From the NCBI RefSeq assembly GCF_000277405.1, contig NC_017741.1, positions 1,240,001 through 1,304,000 on the forward strand: a DNA stretch of 64,000 nt, given 5' to 3'. Of this stretch, positions 1 to 8,896 are shown one piece after another; position 1 is the stretch's first letter, and every line of letters starts with the position of its first letter. The notes beneath the pieces are model-generated. The model did no database searches. It saw only the letters and a program-made list of their open reading frames with translations, and had not been told where the DNA came from. The DNA is from Helicobacter pylori Shi112 (GTDB taxonomy: Bacteria; Campylobacterota; Campylobacteria; Campylobacterales; Helicobacteraceae). Position numbers and translations under genes: made by a program.

Positions 1-72
1 TACGGGAGGTGAAGGGTTTGCCTTACCGGCAGGGATTTGAAGTTTGATTTCTCCGACTACTTTTTTAGCCAT
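1..72 (-). CDS. rplK: 50S ribosomal protein L11, N-terminal part
   Basis: The first 24 codons of L11 run off the left edge. They begin MAKKVVGEIKLQIPAGKA, the conserved start of L11, which binds 23S rRNA in the GTPase-associated centre. The gene lies 17 bp downstream of nusG on the same strand, the usual nusG-rplK order, and has an AGGAG-type site just before the ATG. The rest lies outside the window. Confidence 0.93.
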   Translation of the reverse strand, partial: MAKKVVGEIKLQIPAGKANPSPPV

Positions 73-89
73 GTTTTCTCCTTAAAAAG

Positions 90-620
90 TTATATAATTT
101 TTTCCACTTGCGAATGCAAAATCTCTATTGGAGTGTTCCTACCAAAAATAGAAACATTGAGCTTGAGCTTGCGGTGTTCCACATCATACTCTTCCACCGT
201 AGCGGTAAAGTTCGCAAAAGGACCTTCCACCACACGCACCACTTCGCCTTGCTCAAAAAAGATTTTTGGCTTGGGGGCTGCTCGGTTATTCATTTTTTCT
301 AAAATATGCCCAATATCCGCTTCACTCAATGGGGTTGGCTTTTTGTTTTCTCCAATAAAACGGCTCACTCTTGGCAAAGATTGTATCTTATGCCACAAAA
401 CCGTATCTAAATCCACCTTAATAAAAACATACCCAGGATAAAGGCTTCGTTCCGTTACTTTCGTCTTGCTTTTTTTAGAAACCTCTATAATATCTTCAGT
501 AGGCACAATGATCTCTTGTATCCTATCTCTTATATTATGATCGTTCGCTAGATTCTCAATCGCTTTCTTAACGGACTGCTCGCTCCCTGAATAAGTTTGT
601 ATGGCATACCAATCCATCAT
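90..620 (-). CDS. nusG: Transcription antitermination/termination factor NusG
   Basis: A 176-residue NusG of normal length. The N-terminal NGN domain opens with WYAIQTYSG and carries the YPGYVF motif near residue 61. The C-terminal KOW domain starts near residue 123 (EQGEVVRVVEGPF). NusG binds RNA polymerase, reduces pausing and links polymerase to Rho or ribosomal protein S10. The start has two consecutive ATG codons preceded by GGAGAATA; the first is taken here. It sits between secE and rplK, the classic secE-nusG-rplKA operon. Confidence 0.97.
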   Translation of the reverse strand: MMDWYAIQTYSGSEQSVKKAIENLANDHNIRDRIQEIIVPTEDIIEVSKKSKTKVTERSLYPGYVFIKVDLDTVLWHKIQSLPRVSRFIGENKKPTPLSEADIGHILEKMNNRAAPKPKIFFEQGEVVRVVEGPFANFTATVEEYDVEHRKLKLNVSIFGRNTPIEILHSQVEKII

Positions 621-646
621 TATTCTCCTTATTTAAAGCCACCAAC

Positions 647-826
647 CTATAGAACACTAGAGACAAAAGCCCCTAGAGAAAAATCCAACAAAGCTAAAAA
701 CAGCGTGATAGCACTCACCACCACCAAAACAGAAACAAGCGCGTTGCGTATCTGCTCTTTAATAGGAAATATCACTTTAGAAAGCTCTTCTCTAGCTAAT
801 TTATATTGCATGAGCCATTTATCCAT
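647..826 (-). CDS. secE: Preprotein translocase subunit SecE
   Basis: A 59-codon gene starting MDKWLMQYKLAREELSKV and ending FVSSVL. It is the single-span form of SecE: a short amphipathic N-terminal helix followed by one transmembrane helix at about residues 28-50. SecE clamps SecY in the inner membrane translocon. It ends 26 bp before nusG on the same strand, which supports both the identification and co-transcription. Confidence 0.93.
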   Translation of the reverse strand: MDKWLMQYKLAREELSKVIFPIKEQIRNALVSVLVVVSAITLFLALLDFSLGAFVSSVL

Positions 827-964
827 AGTTTCTTTTCGCCCTCACTTAAACTTAATACATTTATTAAAAGAATTTTCAATTTTATCCAAAATAGCTTAAA
901 CTAAAATTAAAAAATTTAAAAACAATCCAATTGAAACACAAATTTGATAGAATAAATTAGTAGA

Positions 965-1040
965 TGGCAGGCCAGGAGGGACTCGAACCCCCAACAACCG
1001 GTTTTGGAGACCGACGCTCTACCATTGGAGCTACTGACCT
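965..1040 (-). tRNA. tRNA-Trp (CCA)
   Basis: The reverse strand folds into a full cloverleaf with acceptor stem AGGTCAG/CTGGCCT, a T arm with GGTTCGAGTCC, anticodon loop CTCCAAA (anticodon CCA) and an encoded 3' CCA. It lies between rpmG and secE, as in other epsilonproteobacteria. Confidence 0.96.
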
Positions 1041-1079
1041 AACCTCCCCTCCTTTTAAATTGCAACACCCAAGAAAGAG

Positions 1080-1238
1080 CTAACTCTTCAATTTGATTTC
1101 TTTATGAAGAGTGTGCTTATTTTCCCTTGGGCAGAACTTCTTAAGCTCCAGTTTTTCAGTGTTAGTTTTAGCGTTCTTGGTTGTGCTGTAATTGATGTCT
1201 TCACAATCAGAACACTTCAACCCTATTTTAACTTTCAT
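1080..1238 (-). CDS. rpmG: 50S ribosomal protein L33
   Basis: A 52-residue basic protein starting [17 protein letters not shown] and ending EIKLKS, typical of L33. One CxxC pair is present (CSDC); the second pair is reduced to a single Cys (FCPRE), so a full zinc ribbon is unlikely. L33 sits near the E site of the large subunit. It lies between tuf and tRNA-Trp in one transcription direction. Confidence 0.95.
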   Translation of the reverse strand: MKVKIGLKCSDCEDINYSTTKNAKTNTEKLELKKFCPRENKHTLHKEIKLKS

Positions 1239-1271
1239 AATGACCCTTTATGGTAACTCTTTTTGCTAATA

Positions 1272-2471
1272 TTATTCAATAATATTGCTCACAACACCAG
1301 CACCAACGGTCCTACCGCCTTCACGAATCGCAAATTTAGTTCCCAATTCCAATGCAACAGGGCTAATCAACTCCACAGTGATTTTAACATTATCGCCAGG
1401 CATAACCATTTCCACGCCTTCAGGAAGGGTGATAGAGCCAGTCACATCAGTCGTGCGCACATAGAATTGCGGACGGTAGTTGGTGAAGAATGGAGTGTGT
1501 CTCCCACCTTCTTCTTTGGAGAGGACATAAATTTCTCCCTCAAATTTCTTGTGCGGAGTGATAGAACCTGGTTTGCATAGAACCATACCGCGTTCTACTT
1601 CTTCTTTTTTAGTTCCTCTCAAAAGCACGCCCACATTATCGCCGGCCTCACCTTTTTCTAACTCTTTTCTAAACATTTCCACACCGGTTACAGTCGTTTT
1701 TTGTGTAGCTCTGATACCAACGATTTCCACTTCATCGCCCACTTTCACCACGCCTCTTTCAATCCTACCTGTAACCACAGTTCCTCTACCCGCAATAGAG
1801 AACACATCTTCAACCGGCATCAAGAAAGTTTTTTCAGTATCCCTTTCTGGAGTAGGGATATAAGCATCCACTTCAGCCATGAGCTTCAGCACTTTTTCAC
1901 CCCATTCACCCACATTGCCAGCCTTTGCTTCTTCTAAAGCTCTTAAAGCTGAACCCGCTACGATAGGAGTGTCATCGCCAGGAAATTCATACGCGCTCAA
2001 CAATTCGCGCACTTCCATTTCTACCAACTCTAACAATTCTTGGTCATCTACCATGTCTTGTTTGTTTAAGAAAACAACGATGTGAGGCACACCTACTTGA
2101 CGAGACAATAAGATATGCTCCCTAGTTTGAGGCATAGGGCCATCAGCTGCAGAAACAACCAAAATCGCTCCATCCATTTGCGCCGCACCGGTGATCATGT
2201 TTTTTACATAGTCGGCGTGTCCTGGGCAATCCACATGCGCATAGTGTCTGTTTTCAGTCTCATATTCAATGTGAGAAGTAGCGATAGTGATCCCTCTTTC
2301 TTTTTCTTCAGGGGCGTTATCAATATTATCATAGTCTTTCATTTCTGCAAGACCCTTCAAAGAAAGCACCGCTGAAATCGCTGCACTCAAAGTCGTTTTA
2401 CCATGGTCTACATGCCCAATGGTTCCAATATTAACATGCGGCTTAGTTCTATTAAACTTTTCTTTTGCCAT
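1272..2471 (-). CDS. tuf: Elongation factor Tu
   Basis: A 399-residue EF-Tu. The P loop GHVDHGKT is at residues 19-26, with DCPGH and NKQD further on, and the C-terminal barrel ends [10 protein letters not shown]. It delivers aminoacyl-tRNA to the ribosome as the GTP form. Strong AAGGAGAAA spacing precedes the ATG. A tRNA cluster lies upstream and rpmG-secE-nusG downstream, so tRNAs, tuf and the ribosomal block probably share transcripts. Confidence 0.99.
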   Translation of the reverse strand: MAKEKFNRTKPHVNIGTIGHVDHGKTTLSAAISAVLSLKGLAEMKDYDNIDNAPEEKERGITIATSHIEYETENRHYAHVDCPGHADYVKNMITGAAQMDGAILVVSAADGPMPQTREHILLSRQVGVPHIVVFLNKQDMVDDQELLELVEMEVRELLSAYEFPGDDTPIVAGSALRALEEAKAGNVGEWGEKVLKLMAEVDAYIPTPERDTEKTFLMPVEDVFSIAGRGTVVTGRIERGVVKVGDEVEIVGIRATQKTTVTGVEMFRKELEKGEAGDNVGVLLRGTKKEEVERGMVLCKPGSITPHKKFEGEIYVLSKEEGGRHTPFFTNYRPQFYVRTTDVTGSITLPEGVEMVMPGDNVKITVELISPVALELGTKFAIREGGRTVGAGVVSNIIE

Positions 2472-2597
2472 TTGTATTTCTCCTTAATTTTTTGAAATGG
2501 ATTTTAGAATTATACTAAACAAAATCCTAAGTATTCCTAAATGCTACCACAAAATTTAAGACATTTTTGTCTTATCGCCATTCAAGAGATTATAAAC

Positions 2598-2672
2598 TGG
2601 AGCCTATAAGCGGAATTGAACCGCCGACCTCTTCCTTACCAAGGAAGTGCTCTGCCTCTGAGCTATATAGGC
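2598..2672 (-). tRNA. tRNA-Thr (GGT)
   Basis: The reverse strand gives acceptor stem GCCTATA/TATAGGC, discriminator T plus encoded CCA, and anticodon loop TTGGTAA (anticodon GGT). It is the last tRNA of the cluster before tuf. Confidence 0.95.
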
Positions 2673-2702
2673 GTCTCAAAAACTAAAATGTTATCCTAAA
2701 AC

Positions 2703-2779
2703 TGGAGCGGGAAACGGGGCTCGAACCCGCGACCCTCAGCTTGGAAGGCTGATGCTCTAGCCAACTGAGCTATTCCCGC
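2703..2779 (-). tRNA. tRNA-Gly (TCC)
   Basis: A cloverleaf on the reverse strand with acceptor GCGGGAA/TTCCCGC, T arm CGGGTTCGAGCCCCG, anticodon loop CTTCCAA (TCC) and encoded CCA. It is the third member of the four-tRNA cluster. Confidence 0.95.
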
Positions 2780-2794
2780 ATCTATAAAACAAAA

Positions 2795-2879
<85 letters not shown>

Positions 2880-2906
2880 AAAAACTTTGCAAAATAACAT
2901 TTCAAC

Positions 2907-2982
2907 TGGAGCTGGCTAAGGGACTTGAACCCCCGACCTGCTGCTTACAAGGCAGCTGCTCTACCAACTGAGCTAAGCCAGC
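2907..2982 (-). tRNA. tRNA-Thr (TGT)
   Basis: A reverse-strand cloverleaf with acceptor GCTGGCT/AGCCAGC, anticodon loop CTTGTAA (TGT) and encoded CCA. It is the promoter-proximal tRNA of the cluster. Confidence 0.95.
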
Positions 2983-3010
2983 AACAAATTAAACAAATTA
3001 AAGACTTGGG

Positions 3011-3040
3011 ATTATAGCAGTTTTACGCTTAACTTGTCAA
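3011..3040 (-). promoter_or_regulatory. Promoter of the tRNA-tuf transcription unit
   Basis: On the reverse strand TTGACA (3035-3040) and TATAAT (3011-3016) are separated by 18 bases, about 20 bp before tRNA-Thr(TGT). Both hexamers match the sigma70 consensus perfectly. That is unusual in H. pylori, where -35 boxes are usually poorly conserved, but fits a heavily expressed stable-RNA promoter. Confidence 0.85.
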
Positions 3041-3099
3041 GAAATGATGACAGAAAGCTAAATTATTCGTATGGCACAGAGCATGGTTAAAATTTTAGC

Positions 3100-3105
3100 T
3101 ATAAT
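3100..3105 (+). promoter_or_regulatory. Probable -10 element for wzk
   Basis: A perfect TATAAT on the plus strand about 75 bp before the wzk ATG, divergent from the tRNA promoter. No convincing -35 box is seen, which is typical of this species. The start point is inferred. Confidence 0.6.
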
Positions 3106-3179
3106 CTAGCTCAATTTGGCTTAACACAGCTCAAAGCTCATTAATATATAATATAAAAGAATTTATGGACATTTAAATT

Positions 3180-4916
3180 ATGGCGAAAAAAAAACATAAA
3201 ATTTCTACTTTAAAATACTTTTTGCGCTCTTTAAAGCAAATCTACATGCTCATCACTTTCAAGGAAAAAATGGTTTTTTTCTTGCTTGTGCTGATGGCTG
3301 TTTTTTCTTCTTTTGTGGAAGTGATGTCCCTAACCCTCCTAATGCCTTTTATCACTCTCGCTTCCGATCCTAGTAGGGCTTTAGACGATAAAGATTGGAA
3401 AATGGTCTATGATTTTTTCCATTTTTCATCTCCCGTTCGTCTTATGTATTTCTTTAGTTTTTGCTTGGTGGGGATTTATTTGTTCAGGATGTTTTATGGG
3501 GTGTCTTTCACTTATTTGAAAGGGCGTTTTTCCAATAAGAAAGCTTATCAAATCAAGCAACAACTTTTTTTACAGCACATTAAAAGCAACTACCTCTCCC
3601 ACCTTAACCACAATTTGGATTCTTTAAGAGACATTATCAACAATAAAGCAGAAGGCATGTTTGCGAGTTTTAACGCTTTTTTGAATTTACTCACTGAATT
3701 AACCGTGATCGTTTTTTTCTATTCCACGCTATTAATCACTAACTGGAAGATAACGCTTGTATTCACTCTAATCATCTCCATACAAATTTTTATCATCACT
3801 AAAAAAATCACCGTTCTTATTCAAAAAAAGGGCGAAATAGCGGCAAAATCTAGGGCGCAAACGCTTAAAGTTTTTTCAAAATTTTTCAGCAATTTCAAAA
3901 TCACTAAGCTCAAAGACAACCACGAAGAAGCCCACAAGCTTTTTGGAGAAAATAGCCGTAAAGCCCATGACACCGAGATCATTTACGCCACTTTACAAGT
4001 AGTCCCCAGGTATTCATTAGAAACGGTAGGCTTTAGTTTGTTGATTTTAGCGGTCGCTTACATTTTGTTCAAATACGGCGAAGCTAAAATGGTGCTCCCT
4101 ACCATTTCTATGTATGCCCTAGCGCTTTATCGCACGCTCCCTTCTGTTACCGGCGTTTTGAATCAATACAATGAAATCGCTTACAACCAGCTTGCGACCA
4201 ACATTGTTTTTAAAAGCCTTTCTAAAACCATCGTTGAAGAGGATTTAGTCCCTTTAGACTTTAATGAAAAAATCACTCTTCAAAACATTTCATTCGCTTA
4301 CAAGTCAAAACACCCGGTTTTAAAAGATTTTAACCTCACCATTCAAAAAGGTCAAAAAGTCGCTCTCATAGGCCATAGCGGGTGTGGAAAATCCACGCTG
4401 GCGGATATTATTATGGGGCTTACCTACCCTAAAAGCGGGGAAATTTTTATTGATAACACCCTTTTAACCAACGAAAACAGGCGCTCATGGCGTAAAAAAA
4501 TAGGCTATATCCCCCAAAATATTTACCTTTTTGATGGCACTGTGGGGGATAATATCGCTTTTGGGAGTGCCATAGATGAAAAACGCTTGATTAAGGTGTG
4601 CAAAATGGCTCATATTTATGATTTTTTATGCGAACATGAGGGCCTTAAAACCCAAGTGGGCGAAGGAGGCGCTAAGCTTAGCGGCGGTCAAAAACAGCGC
4701 ATAGGCATTGCAAGAGCCTTATACGATAACCCTGAAATTTTGGTTTTAGATGAAGCCACTTCGGCCCTAGACAATGAAACCGAGAGTAAAATCATGGATG
4801 AAATCTATCAAATCGCCAAAAATAAAACCCTGATCGTTATCGCCCACCGCTTAAGCACGATTGAACGCTGTGAAGTCATCATTGATATGAGCCAACACAA
4901 AGACAATCTTGGCTAA
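3180..4916 (+). CDS. wzk: ABC-type lipid-linked oligosaccharide flippase Wzk (PglK-like)
   Basis: A 578-residue fused ABC exporter. The N-terminal half has about six transmembrane segments (residues 30-330). The ATPase half shows Walker A GHSGCGKST near 398, signature LSGGQKQR near 500, Walker B ILVLDEA near 520 and the AHRLST switch near 555. In H. pylori the protein at this locus (HP1206) flips undecaprenyl-pyrophosphate-linked O-antigen across the inner membrane and is related to Campylobacter PglK. Older annotations call it a multidrug exporter. It is a single-gene unit with its own promoter. Confidence 0.9.
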   Translation: MAKKKHKISTLKYFLRSLKQIYMLITFKEKMVFFLLVLMAVFSSFVEVMSLTLLMPFITLASDPSRALDDKDWKMVYDFFHFSSPVRLMYFFSFCLVGIYLFRMFYGVSFTYLKGRFSNKKAYQIKQQLFLQHIKSNYLSHLNHNLDSLRDIINNKAEGMFASFNAFLNLLTELTVIVFFYSTLLITNWKITLVFTLIISIQIFIITKKITVLIQKKGEIAAKSRAQTLKVFSKFFSNFKITKLKDNHEEAHKLFGENSRKAHDTEIIYATLQVVPRYSLETVGFSLLILAVAYILFKYGEAKMVLPTISMYALALYRTLPSVTGVLNQYNEIAYNQLATNIVFKSLSKTIVEEDLVPLDFNEKITLQNISFAYKSKHPVLKDFNLTIQKGQKVALIGHSGCGKSTLADIIMGLTYPKSGEIFIDNTLLTNENRRSWRKKIGYIPQNIYLFDGTVGDNIAFGSAIDEKRLIKVCKMAHIYDFLCEHEGLKTQVGEGGAKLSGGQKQRIGIARALYDNPEILVLDEATSALDNETESKIMDEIYQIAKNKTLIVIAHRLSTIERCEVIIDMSQHKDNLG

Positions 4917-4924
4917 AGTTGGCT

Positions 4925-5593
4925 TCACTCTTTTATAAAGTTTTGCAAATCAAACCCTTTAAAGCTCTCCAAATACTTCCCTTGATAGCCGTTTTGACCC
5001 ACCAAATTTTTCAAAACCTTGCTGTTGTAACCCAAAAACGCCACTTTATTAGCCTTAGCGCTTTCATAGTCATTGACGCTATCGCCTATCATTAGCATGC
5101 GGCTTGGGTTATAGGCATATTTTTGAATGATATTGGCGATGATTTTAGGTTTATTAGGCGGACTCCCTTCAACGCTCTTAAAATATTTAATGATCCCTAA
5201 AAACTCGCACAACACTTGCAATTCGCTATGCAAGGCCGCTGAAGCGATATGGAAAACATGATTTTTATAATGCTTATCAATAAACGCCATCACTTCACTA
5301 TTCAAATGCCCCCTATCAAAAAGCTTTTGTTCTATAATAGCACCAAACTCTAGGGCTAATGCACCCACTTCTTCTTGGGCGATAGGGGTTTTTAAAATCT
5401 CGTTATAAAAATATTGGATTTTTTCATTCCTTGAAATCCCCCCGCTTTGATAATGATAAACTTCAAATTGTTTCAAATTCTCTTGATTCTTATTGCCATG
5501 CTTTTGAAACAACGCCTTAAACCCTTCATATTTCAAATGCATGCTGTCAAAAATCACGCCATCAAAATCCCATAAAACCACTTCAAGCGCCAT
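4925..5593 (-). CDS. HAD-family hydrolase (phosphatase)
   Basis: A 222-residue haloacid dehalogenase-like protein. Motif I is DFDGVIFDS near residue 9, motif II lies around HIASAA near 115, a Lys sits in NKPK, and motif IV is MIGDSVNDYESA near 170. The cap between motifs I and II is helical (subclass I), as in phosphoglycolate phosphatase and beta-phosphoglucomutase. The substrate cannot be told from sequence. It converges with wzk, leaving only 8 bp between the two stops. Confidence 0.85.
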   Translation of the reverse strand: MALEVVLWDFDGVIFDSMHLKYEGFKALFQKHGNKNQENLKQFEVYHYQSGGISRNEKIQYFYNEILKTPIAQEEVGALALEFGAIIEQKLFDRGHLNSEVMAFIDKHYKNHVFHIASAALHSELQVLCEFLGIIKYFKSVEGSPPNKPKIIANIIQKYAYNPSRMLMIGDSVNDYESAKANKVAFLGYNSKVLKNLVGQNGYQGKYLESFKGFDLQNFIKE

Positions 5594-5695
5594 GATTTCC
5601 CCTTTTTTATAGGCTTATTTTGGTTTCATTTTACCTTATTCAAGCGATATTTAAGCGATTATTTTTGCCATTTAAAGGTTGGGATATTTTGACTC

Positions 5696-6685
5696 TTATT
5701 TGATAAGAATATGCAAACACTCTTTGGTGTGCGTGGCTTTGTGGGCGCGTTTGTTATCCGCTTTAAAACGCATGTAGGTTTTGGTCATCAAGGAGTAAGC
5801 GCCGTATTTTTTTAAAATATTTCCAATCTCTGTTTCACCCATAAGCCCTTCATTGTTATAGCTTAAAAAGATGTATTTGAATCGCACTGTTTTGATTAAA
5901 TTTTCAAAAGCGTTTAAGATTTTAGCGCGAGAGCAAAACGATGATCTCTGGTAACTGGGCAAGCCGGTTTTGCCTTTTGGAGCAAAGGGCGTATAAGCGG
6001 CAATCGTGTTTAATAAATGGTAATTCGCCCCGTATTGCCTCGCATTATAAGGAGGGTCTAAATACAAAATATCTCCTGAAATCTTTTCAATCAACTCGCT
6101 AGCGTCTTGCTGATACACTTCGTTAGCGTTTGAACTCAAATCAAAATCAGCGCCTTTTAAAATGAGTTCTTTTTGAGCGCTTTTTTTAAGGCGTTTTAAA
6201 AAAGCCCCATAAACTGAAGCGGTGTTAGCCACCTTGTCCGCGCTTTCTAATAGCGATGCGAGCAAAAAATAATACGCATGATTATCAATGTTTTGAGAAA
6301 GCTTAAGCTCTTCAATTTTCAAACGCATCGCATCAATTTTTTGAGCGTTTGTTTCACTAAAATACTGCCTTGAACTCCCCCCTAAAGAATAATGCGAATA
6401 GATAAAGCCCTTTTTTAAAGCAACGCTATTGAGTCTATCAATAAGCTCTTCTTTATTGGGGATTTCTTGAATGTTGCCGATATAATTTTGATTCAAAACA
6501 AAGCTATAATATTCCAAATCATTAGAGATGATTTTATGGACAGCCTTTTTAAACGTGCGCCCCACAATGCCCGTCCCAGCGAATAGATCACAAAAAATCG
6601 CGCCAGAGAGATCATTGGCTGCAACCGCATGGATATTTTCCTTAATAAAGGGAATGAGTTTGTATTTAGAGCCGATGTAATTCAT
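5696..6685 (-). CDS. hpyIM: Adenine-specific DNA methyltransferase M.HpyI (CATG)
   Basis: A 329-residue D12-class N6-adenine methyltransferase starting MNYIGSKYKLIPFI. The SAM-binding motif FCDLFAGTG lies near residue 31 and the catalytic DPPY at about 210-213, with the target recognition region between them. The frame is open 24 codons further upstream, to 6757, but the ATG at 6685 gives the family length and the conserved N-terminus. Next to iceA2 and cysE, this is the known iceA-hpyIM locus; M.HpyI is related to M.NlaIII and modifies CATG. No restriction partner (iceA1) is present, so here it is a solitary methylase. Confidence 0.92.
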   Translation of the reverse strand: MNYIGSKYKLIPFIKENIHAVAANDLSGAIFCDLFAGTGIVGRTFKKAVHKIISNDLEYYSFVLNQNYIGNIQEIPNKEELIDRLNSVALKKGFIYSHYSLGGSSRQYFSETNAQKIDAMRLKIEELKLSQNIDNHAYYFLLASLLESADKVANTASVYGAFLKRLKKSAQKELILKGADFDLSSNANEVYQQDASELIEKISGDILYLDPPYNARQYGANYHLLNTIAAYTPFAPKGKTGLPSYQRSSFCSRAKILNAFENLIKTVRFKYIFLSYNNEGLMGETEIGNILKKYGAYSLMTKTYMRFKADNKRAHKATHTKECLHILIK

Positions 6686-6757
6686 TGATCTGCGATTGCA
6701 TGCTTCTTTGAAAATGGTATGGCTATTGTTAAAGTTAAATTTTATGTATTGTAACAT

Positions 6758-7042
6758 AACTTGATCATGAATAAGTCTTAACTCTCCACGATTAAAATAA
6801 TCCTAAAACCAACTAATCAATCCTATGTGAAACAATGATCGTTTTTTAATACTGCACGCCCTACCAATCACTTCATTAAAACAACGAAACAGCCCCCTAT
6901 TATAAACAAAAACTTTTTCTATCGCAACTGCCCATTAAAACACCGCTAGAAAAACAGCGACACCCCCCCTACTAGCTGAATGCATCAAAACTTTTGCCGC
7001 TATTACCCTATTTTCTAGTAGATTCTTTTATGGATACCATTT
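6758..7042. other. Gene-free stretch between hpyIM and iceA2
   Basis: No reading frame with family features is seen. The stretch holds the hpyIM -10 element, a weak hairpin (CGCT/AGCG, about 6945-6960, followed by GTTTT on the reverse strand) that may end iceA2 transcripts, a run of seven C at about 6963-6969, and at 7015-7050 an out-of-frame remnant of the iceA2 repeat motif. The iceA1 endonuclease gene found here in other strains is absent. Confidence 0.6.
6899..6904 (-). promoter_or_regulatory. Probable -10 element for hpyIM
   Basis: TATAAT on the reverse strand about 210 bp before the chosen hpyIM start, giving a long leader. It allows hpyIM to be expressed independently of iceA2. The start site is inferred. 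Confidence 0.5.
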
Positions 7043-7186
7043 TTATATTCTTCCCTTTGATGTGGTTACAGCCACTATAGCGCCTGAAACTTGTACATTA
7101 ACAGCGTTACTACCATAAGTTCTTTTATGGTTACCATTCTCATATTCTTGTATTTTGCCATTAACGACTTTAACTACAACCGCCAT
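7043..7186 (-). CDS. iceA2: IceA2, minimal form
   Basis: A 47-codon gene starting MAVVVKVVNGKIQEYENG, with a textbook TAGGAGGTTTATA before the ATG. The sequence and its place between cysE and hpyIM identify the iceA2 allele, which has no known biochemical function. It contains one EYENGNHKRTYGSNAV unit followed by VQVSGAIVAVTTSKG. Other alleles carry repeated cassettes of this type. Here the frame stops just before a second unit (EYKNGIHKRIY), which is present in another frame at 7015-7050. This is therefore a shortened allele. Confidence 0.8.
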   Translation of the reverse strand: MAVVVKVVNGKIQEYENGNHKRTYGSNAVNVQVSGAIVAVTTSKGRI

Positions 7187-7407
7187 TATAAACCTCCTAA
7201 AATATAAATTGTGATATACCCAACATCAAATTATCAGTCTAGTCTATAGCCTAACCAACAGATAAATCTTAATTTGAGTATTTAATCACAAAATCCCCAA
7301 AGAATAGCTTAACAACAAACTCGCTTAACTCTCATAAAATCAGTCTTATTAACCAATTTACCTCAAAATAAACCCGCACGGCATAAACTCCAACCGCTTA
7401 TCTAAAA

Positions 7408-7923
7408 TTAACGATCCTTTGTGATGGTTTTAGCTTTAGCGCCTACAGCCGTAGAACCTGTGGGTAAATCTGAAAGCACCACCGCATTAGCCCCAATCTT
7501 CACATCATCACCCACGCAAATCGCGCCCAAGACCTTAGCCCCAGCCCCCACTACCACTCGGTTGCCTAAAGTGGGGTGGCGCTTGCCCTTGAACTTGCCC
7601 GTGCCCCCTAGAGTTACGCCATGATAAATGGTAACATCATCTCCAATCTCTGTGGTCTCGCCAATCACCACACCCATGCCATGATCAATAAAAAGCCCTC
7701 TCCCAATCTTAGCGCCCGGGTGGATTTCTATCCCGGTAATAAAGCGCGCTAACTGAGAAAGTGCGCGCGCAATAAAATAAAACCCTTTCTTGTGCAACGC
7801 ATGCGCTAGGCGGTGGCAAAGCAGTGCATGAATGCCTGGATAAAGCAAAAGAATCTCCCACTTATTCCTAGCTGCCGGGTCTTCTTGCAAGACACGCTCC
7901 AGGCTATAAGACAAATCCAGCAT
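7408..7923 (-). CDS. cysE: Serine O-acetyltransferase
   Basis: A 171-residue short-form CysE that makes O-acetylserine from serine and acetyl-CoA, the first step of cysteine synthesis. The left-handed hexapeptide repeat region begins at HPGAKIGRG (about 67) and includes [11 protein letters not shown] and [11 protein letters not shown]. It is about 100 residues shorter at the N-terminus than the enterobacterial enzyme, as usual for the epsilonproteobacterial type. It lies upstream of iceA2 on the same strand. Confidence 0.95.
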   Translation of the reverse strand: MLDLSYSLERVLQEDPAARNKWEILLLYPGIHALLCHRLAHALHKKGFYFIARALSQLARFITGIEIHPGAKIGRGLFIDHGMGVVIGETTEIGDDVTIYHGVTLGGTGKFKGKRHPTLGNRVVVGAGAKVLGAICVGDDVKIGANAVVLSDLPTGSTAVGAKAKTITKDR

Positions 7924-7963
7924 GATAGAGACTCCGGTTGAAATATATTTGAATCAACATGAC

Positions 7964-8083
7964 TTAAGCAGATTTTTTCTCATCCATTCCAGTGAGAGCG
8001 CCCCTTTCTAAAGAAAGAAGCTTTCTAACTAAAGCATTCCATTGAATGCTAACACGAAAGGCTTTGTTCTTTAAAGTTTGCAT
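7964..8083 (-). CDS. Short ORF upstream of cysE, unknown
   Basis: A 39-codon frame (MQTLKNKAFRVSIQWNALVR ... KKSA) with AGGAAATATCC before the ATG, ending 40 bp before cysE on the same strand. It is basic and amphipathic with no recognised domain, signal peptide or membrane span. It may be a real small protein, a translated leader for cysE, or chance. The ribosome binding site and position are the only support. Confidence 0.4.
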   Translation of the reverse strand: MQTLKNKAFRVSIQWNALVRKLLSLERGALTGMDEKKSA

Positions 8084-8282
8084 GGATATTTCCTACCCCA
8101 AAAAAATTAGTGGGATTTTAACATCTTTTAGCTAAATCATTATACCTAAACTCACACTCCTTTTATAATGGGTTAAACAATCCTTTAAAAAAGGTTTAAA
8201 AACTCACTAATCCATCATTATATTTGGCATAAAACTATTTTAAATGAAAAATAAAAAGCAGATTGAAAAAGATTATCAGCAA

Positions 8283-8369
8283 TGGTGCCGAAGGTCGGAC
8301 TCGAACCGACACGGGATTGCTCCCACCAGATTTTGAGTCTAGCGTGTCTACCAATTCCACCACTTCGGC
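8283..8369 (-). tRNA. tRNA-Leu (CAA)
   Basis: An 87-nt class II tRNA on the reverse strand with acceptor GCCGAAG/CTTCGGC, D arm GGAATTGGTAGACACG, anticodon CAA, a long variable arm and encoded CCA. Confidence 0.95.
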
Positions 8370-8423
8370 GTATTATAGAGCAAAGAGTGAGATTATACCC
8401 ACTTATTCCTTAAAGAAACTTAA

Positions 8424-8510
8424 TGGTGCACTGGGCGAGACTCGAACTCGCACGAGATTGCTCCCACCACCCCCTCAAGATGGCGTGTCTACCAATTCCA
8501 CCACCAGTGC
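8424..8510 (-). tRNA. tRNA-Leu (GAG)
   Basis: An 87-nt class II tRNA on the reverse strand with acceptor GCACTGG/CCAGTGC, anticodon loop TTGAGGG (GAG), a long variable arm and encoded CCA. It is paired with tRNA-Leu(CAA) 55 bp away. Confidence 0.95.
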
Positions 8511-8578
8511 TAAAAATTTAAAGCAGGTATTATAGCTAAATTACGCTTTTTAAGCAATAATTTAGCCCGTCAAAACCC

Positions 8579-8896
8579 TTAACTTAAGAATGGGTTACTA
8601 TAAATAGCGATAATAGCAAACACTAGAGTATAAATCACTTGCGCTTCAATCATCGCCATGGCGACAAACATGGTGGTGAGCAATTTACCGCCCACTCCTG
8701 GGTTCCTCGCTGTGCCTGTAATGGTCGCTGCAGCCGCATTCCCCATGCCGATCGCCCCACCAAAAGCGGCAATCCCTAGACCGATCATCGCTCCTAAGAT
8801 AGAATAGGATTTAATCATATCCATCCCACCCATTCCACCATCATGAGCGAAAGCAACACCCGCTAAAGCCAGAAAAAATAACGCTAAAAATTTCAT
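8579..8896 (-). CDS. atpE: ATP synthase F0 subunit c
   Basis: A 105-residue c subunit of the membrane rotor. The N-terminal 17 residues look like a cleavable signal (MKFLALFFLALAGVAFA), and the hairpin of two helices follows, with the proton-binding Glu at 84 in MAMIEAQVIY. Subunit c genes with such an N-terminal extension are known in this group. It stands alone here, away from the other atp genes, as is usual in Helicobacter. Confidence 0.96.
   Translation of the reverse strand: MKFLALFFLALAGVAFAHDGGMGGMDMIKSYSILGAMIGLGIAAFGGAIGMGNAAAATITGTARNPGVGGKLLTTMFVAMAMIEAQVIYTLVFAIIAIYSNPFLS

Noticed and set aside
6686..6757. 24-codon upstream extension of hpyIM
   Set aside because: The known 329-residue enzyme begins at MNYIGSKYK; the extension has no conserved motif.
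8263..8535. A 90-codon plus-strand frame over the two tRNA-Leu genes
   Set aside because: It is a translation of antisense tRNA sequence; both cloverleaves are complete.
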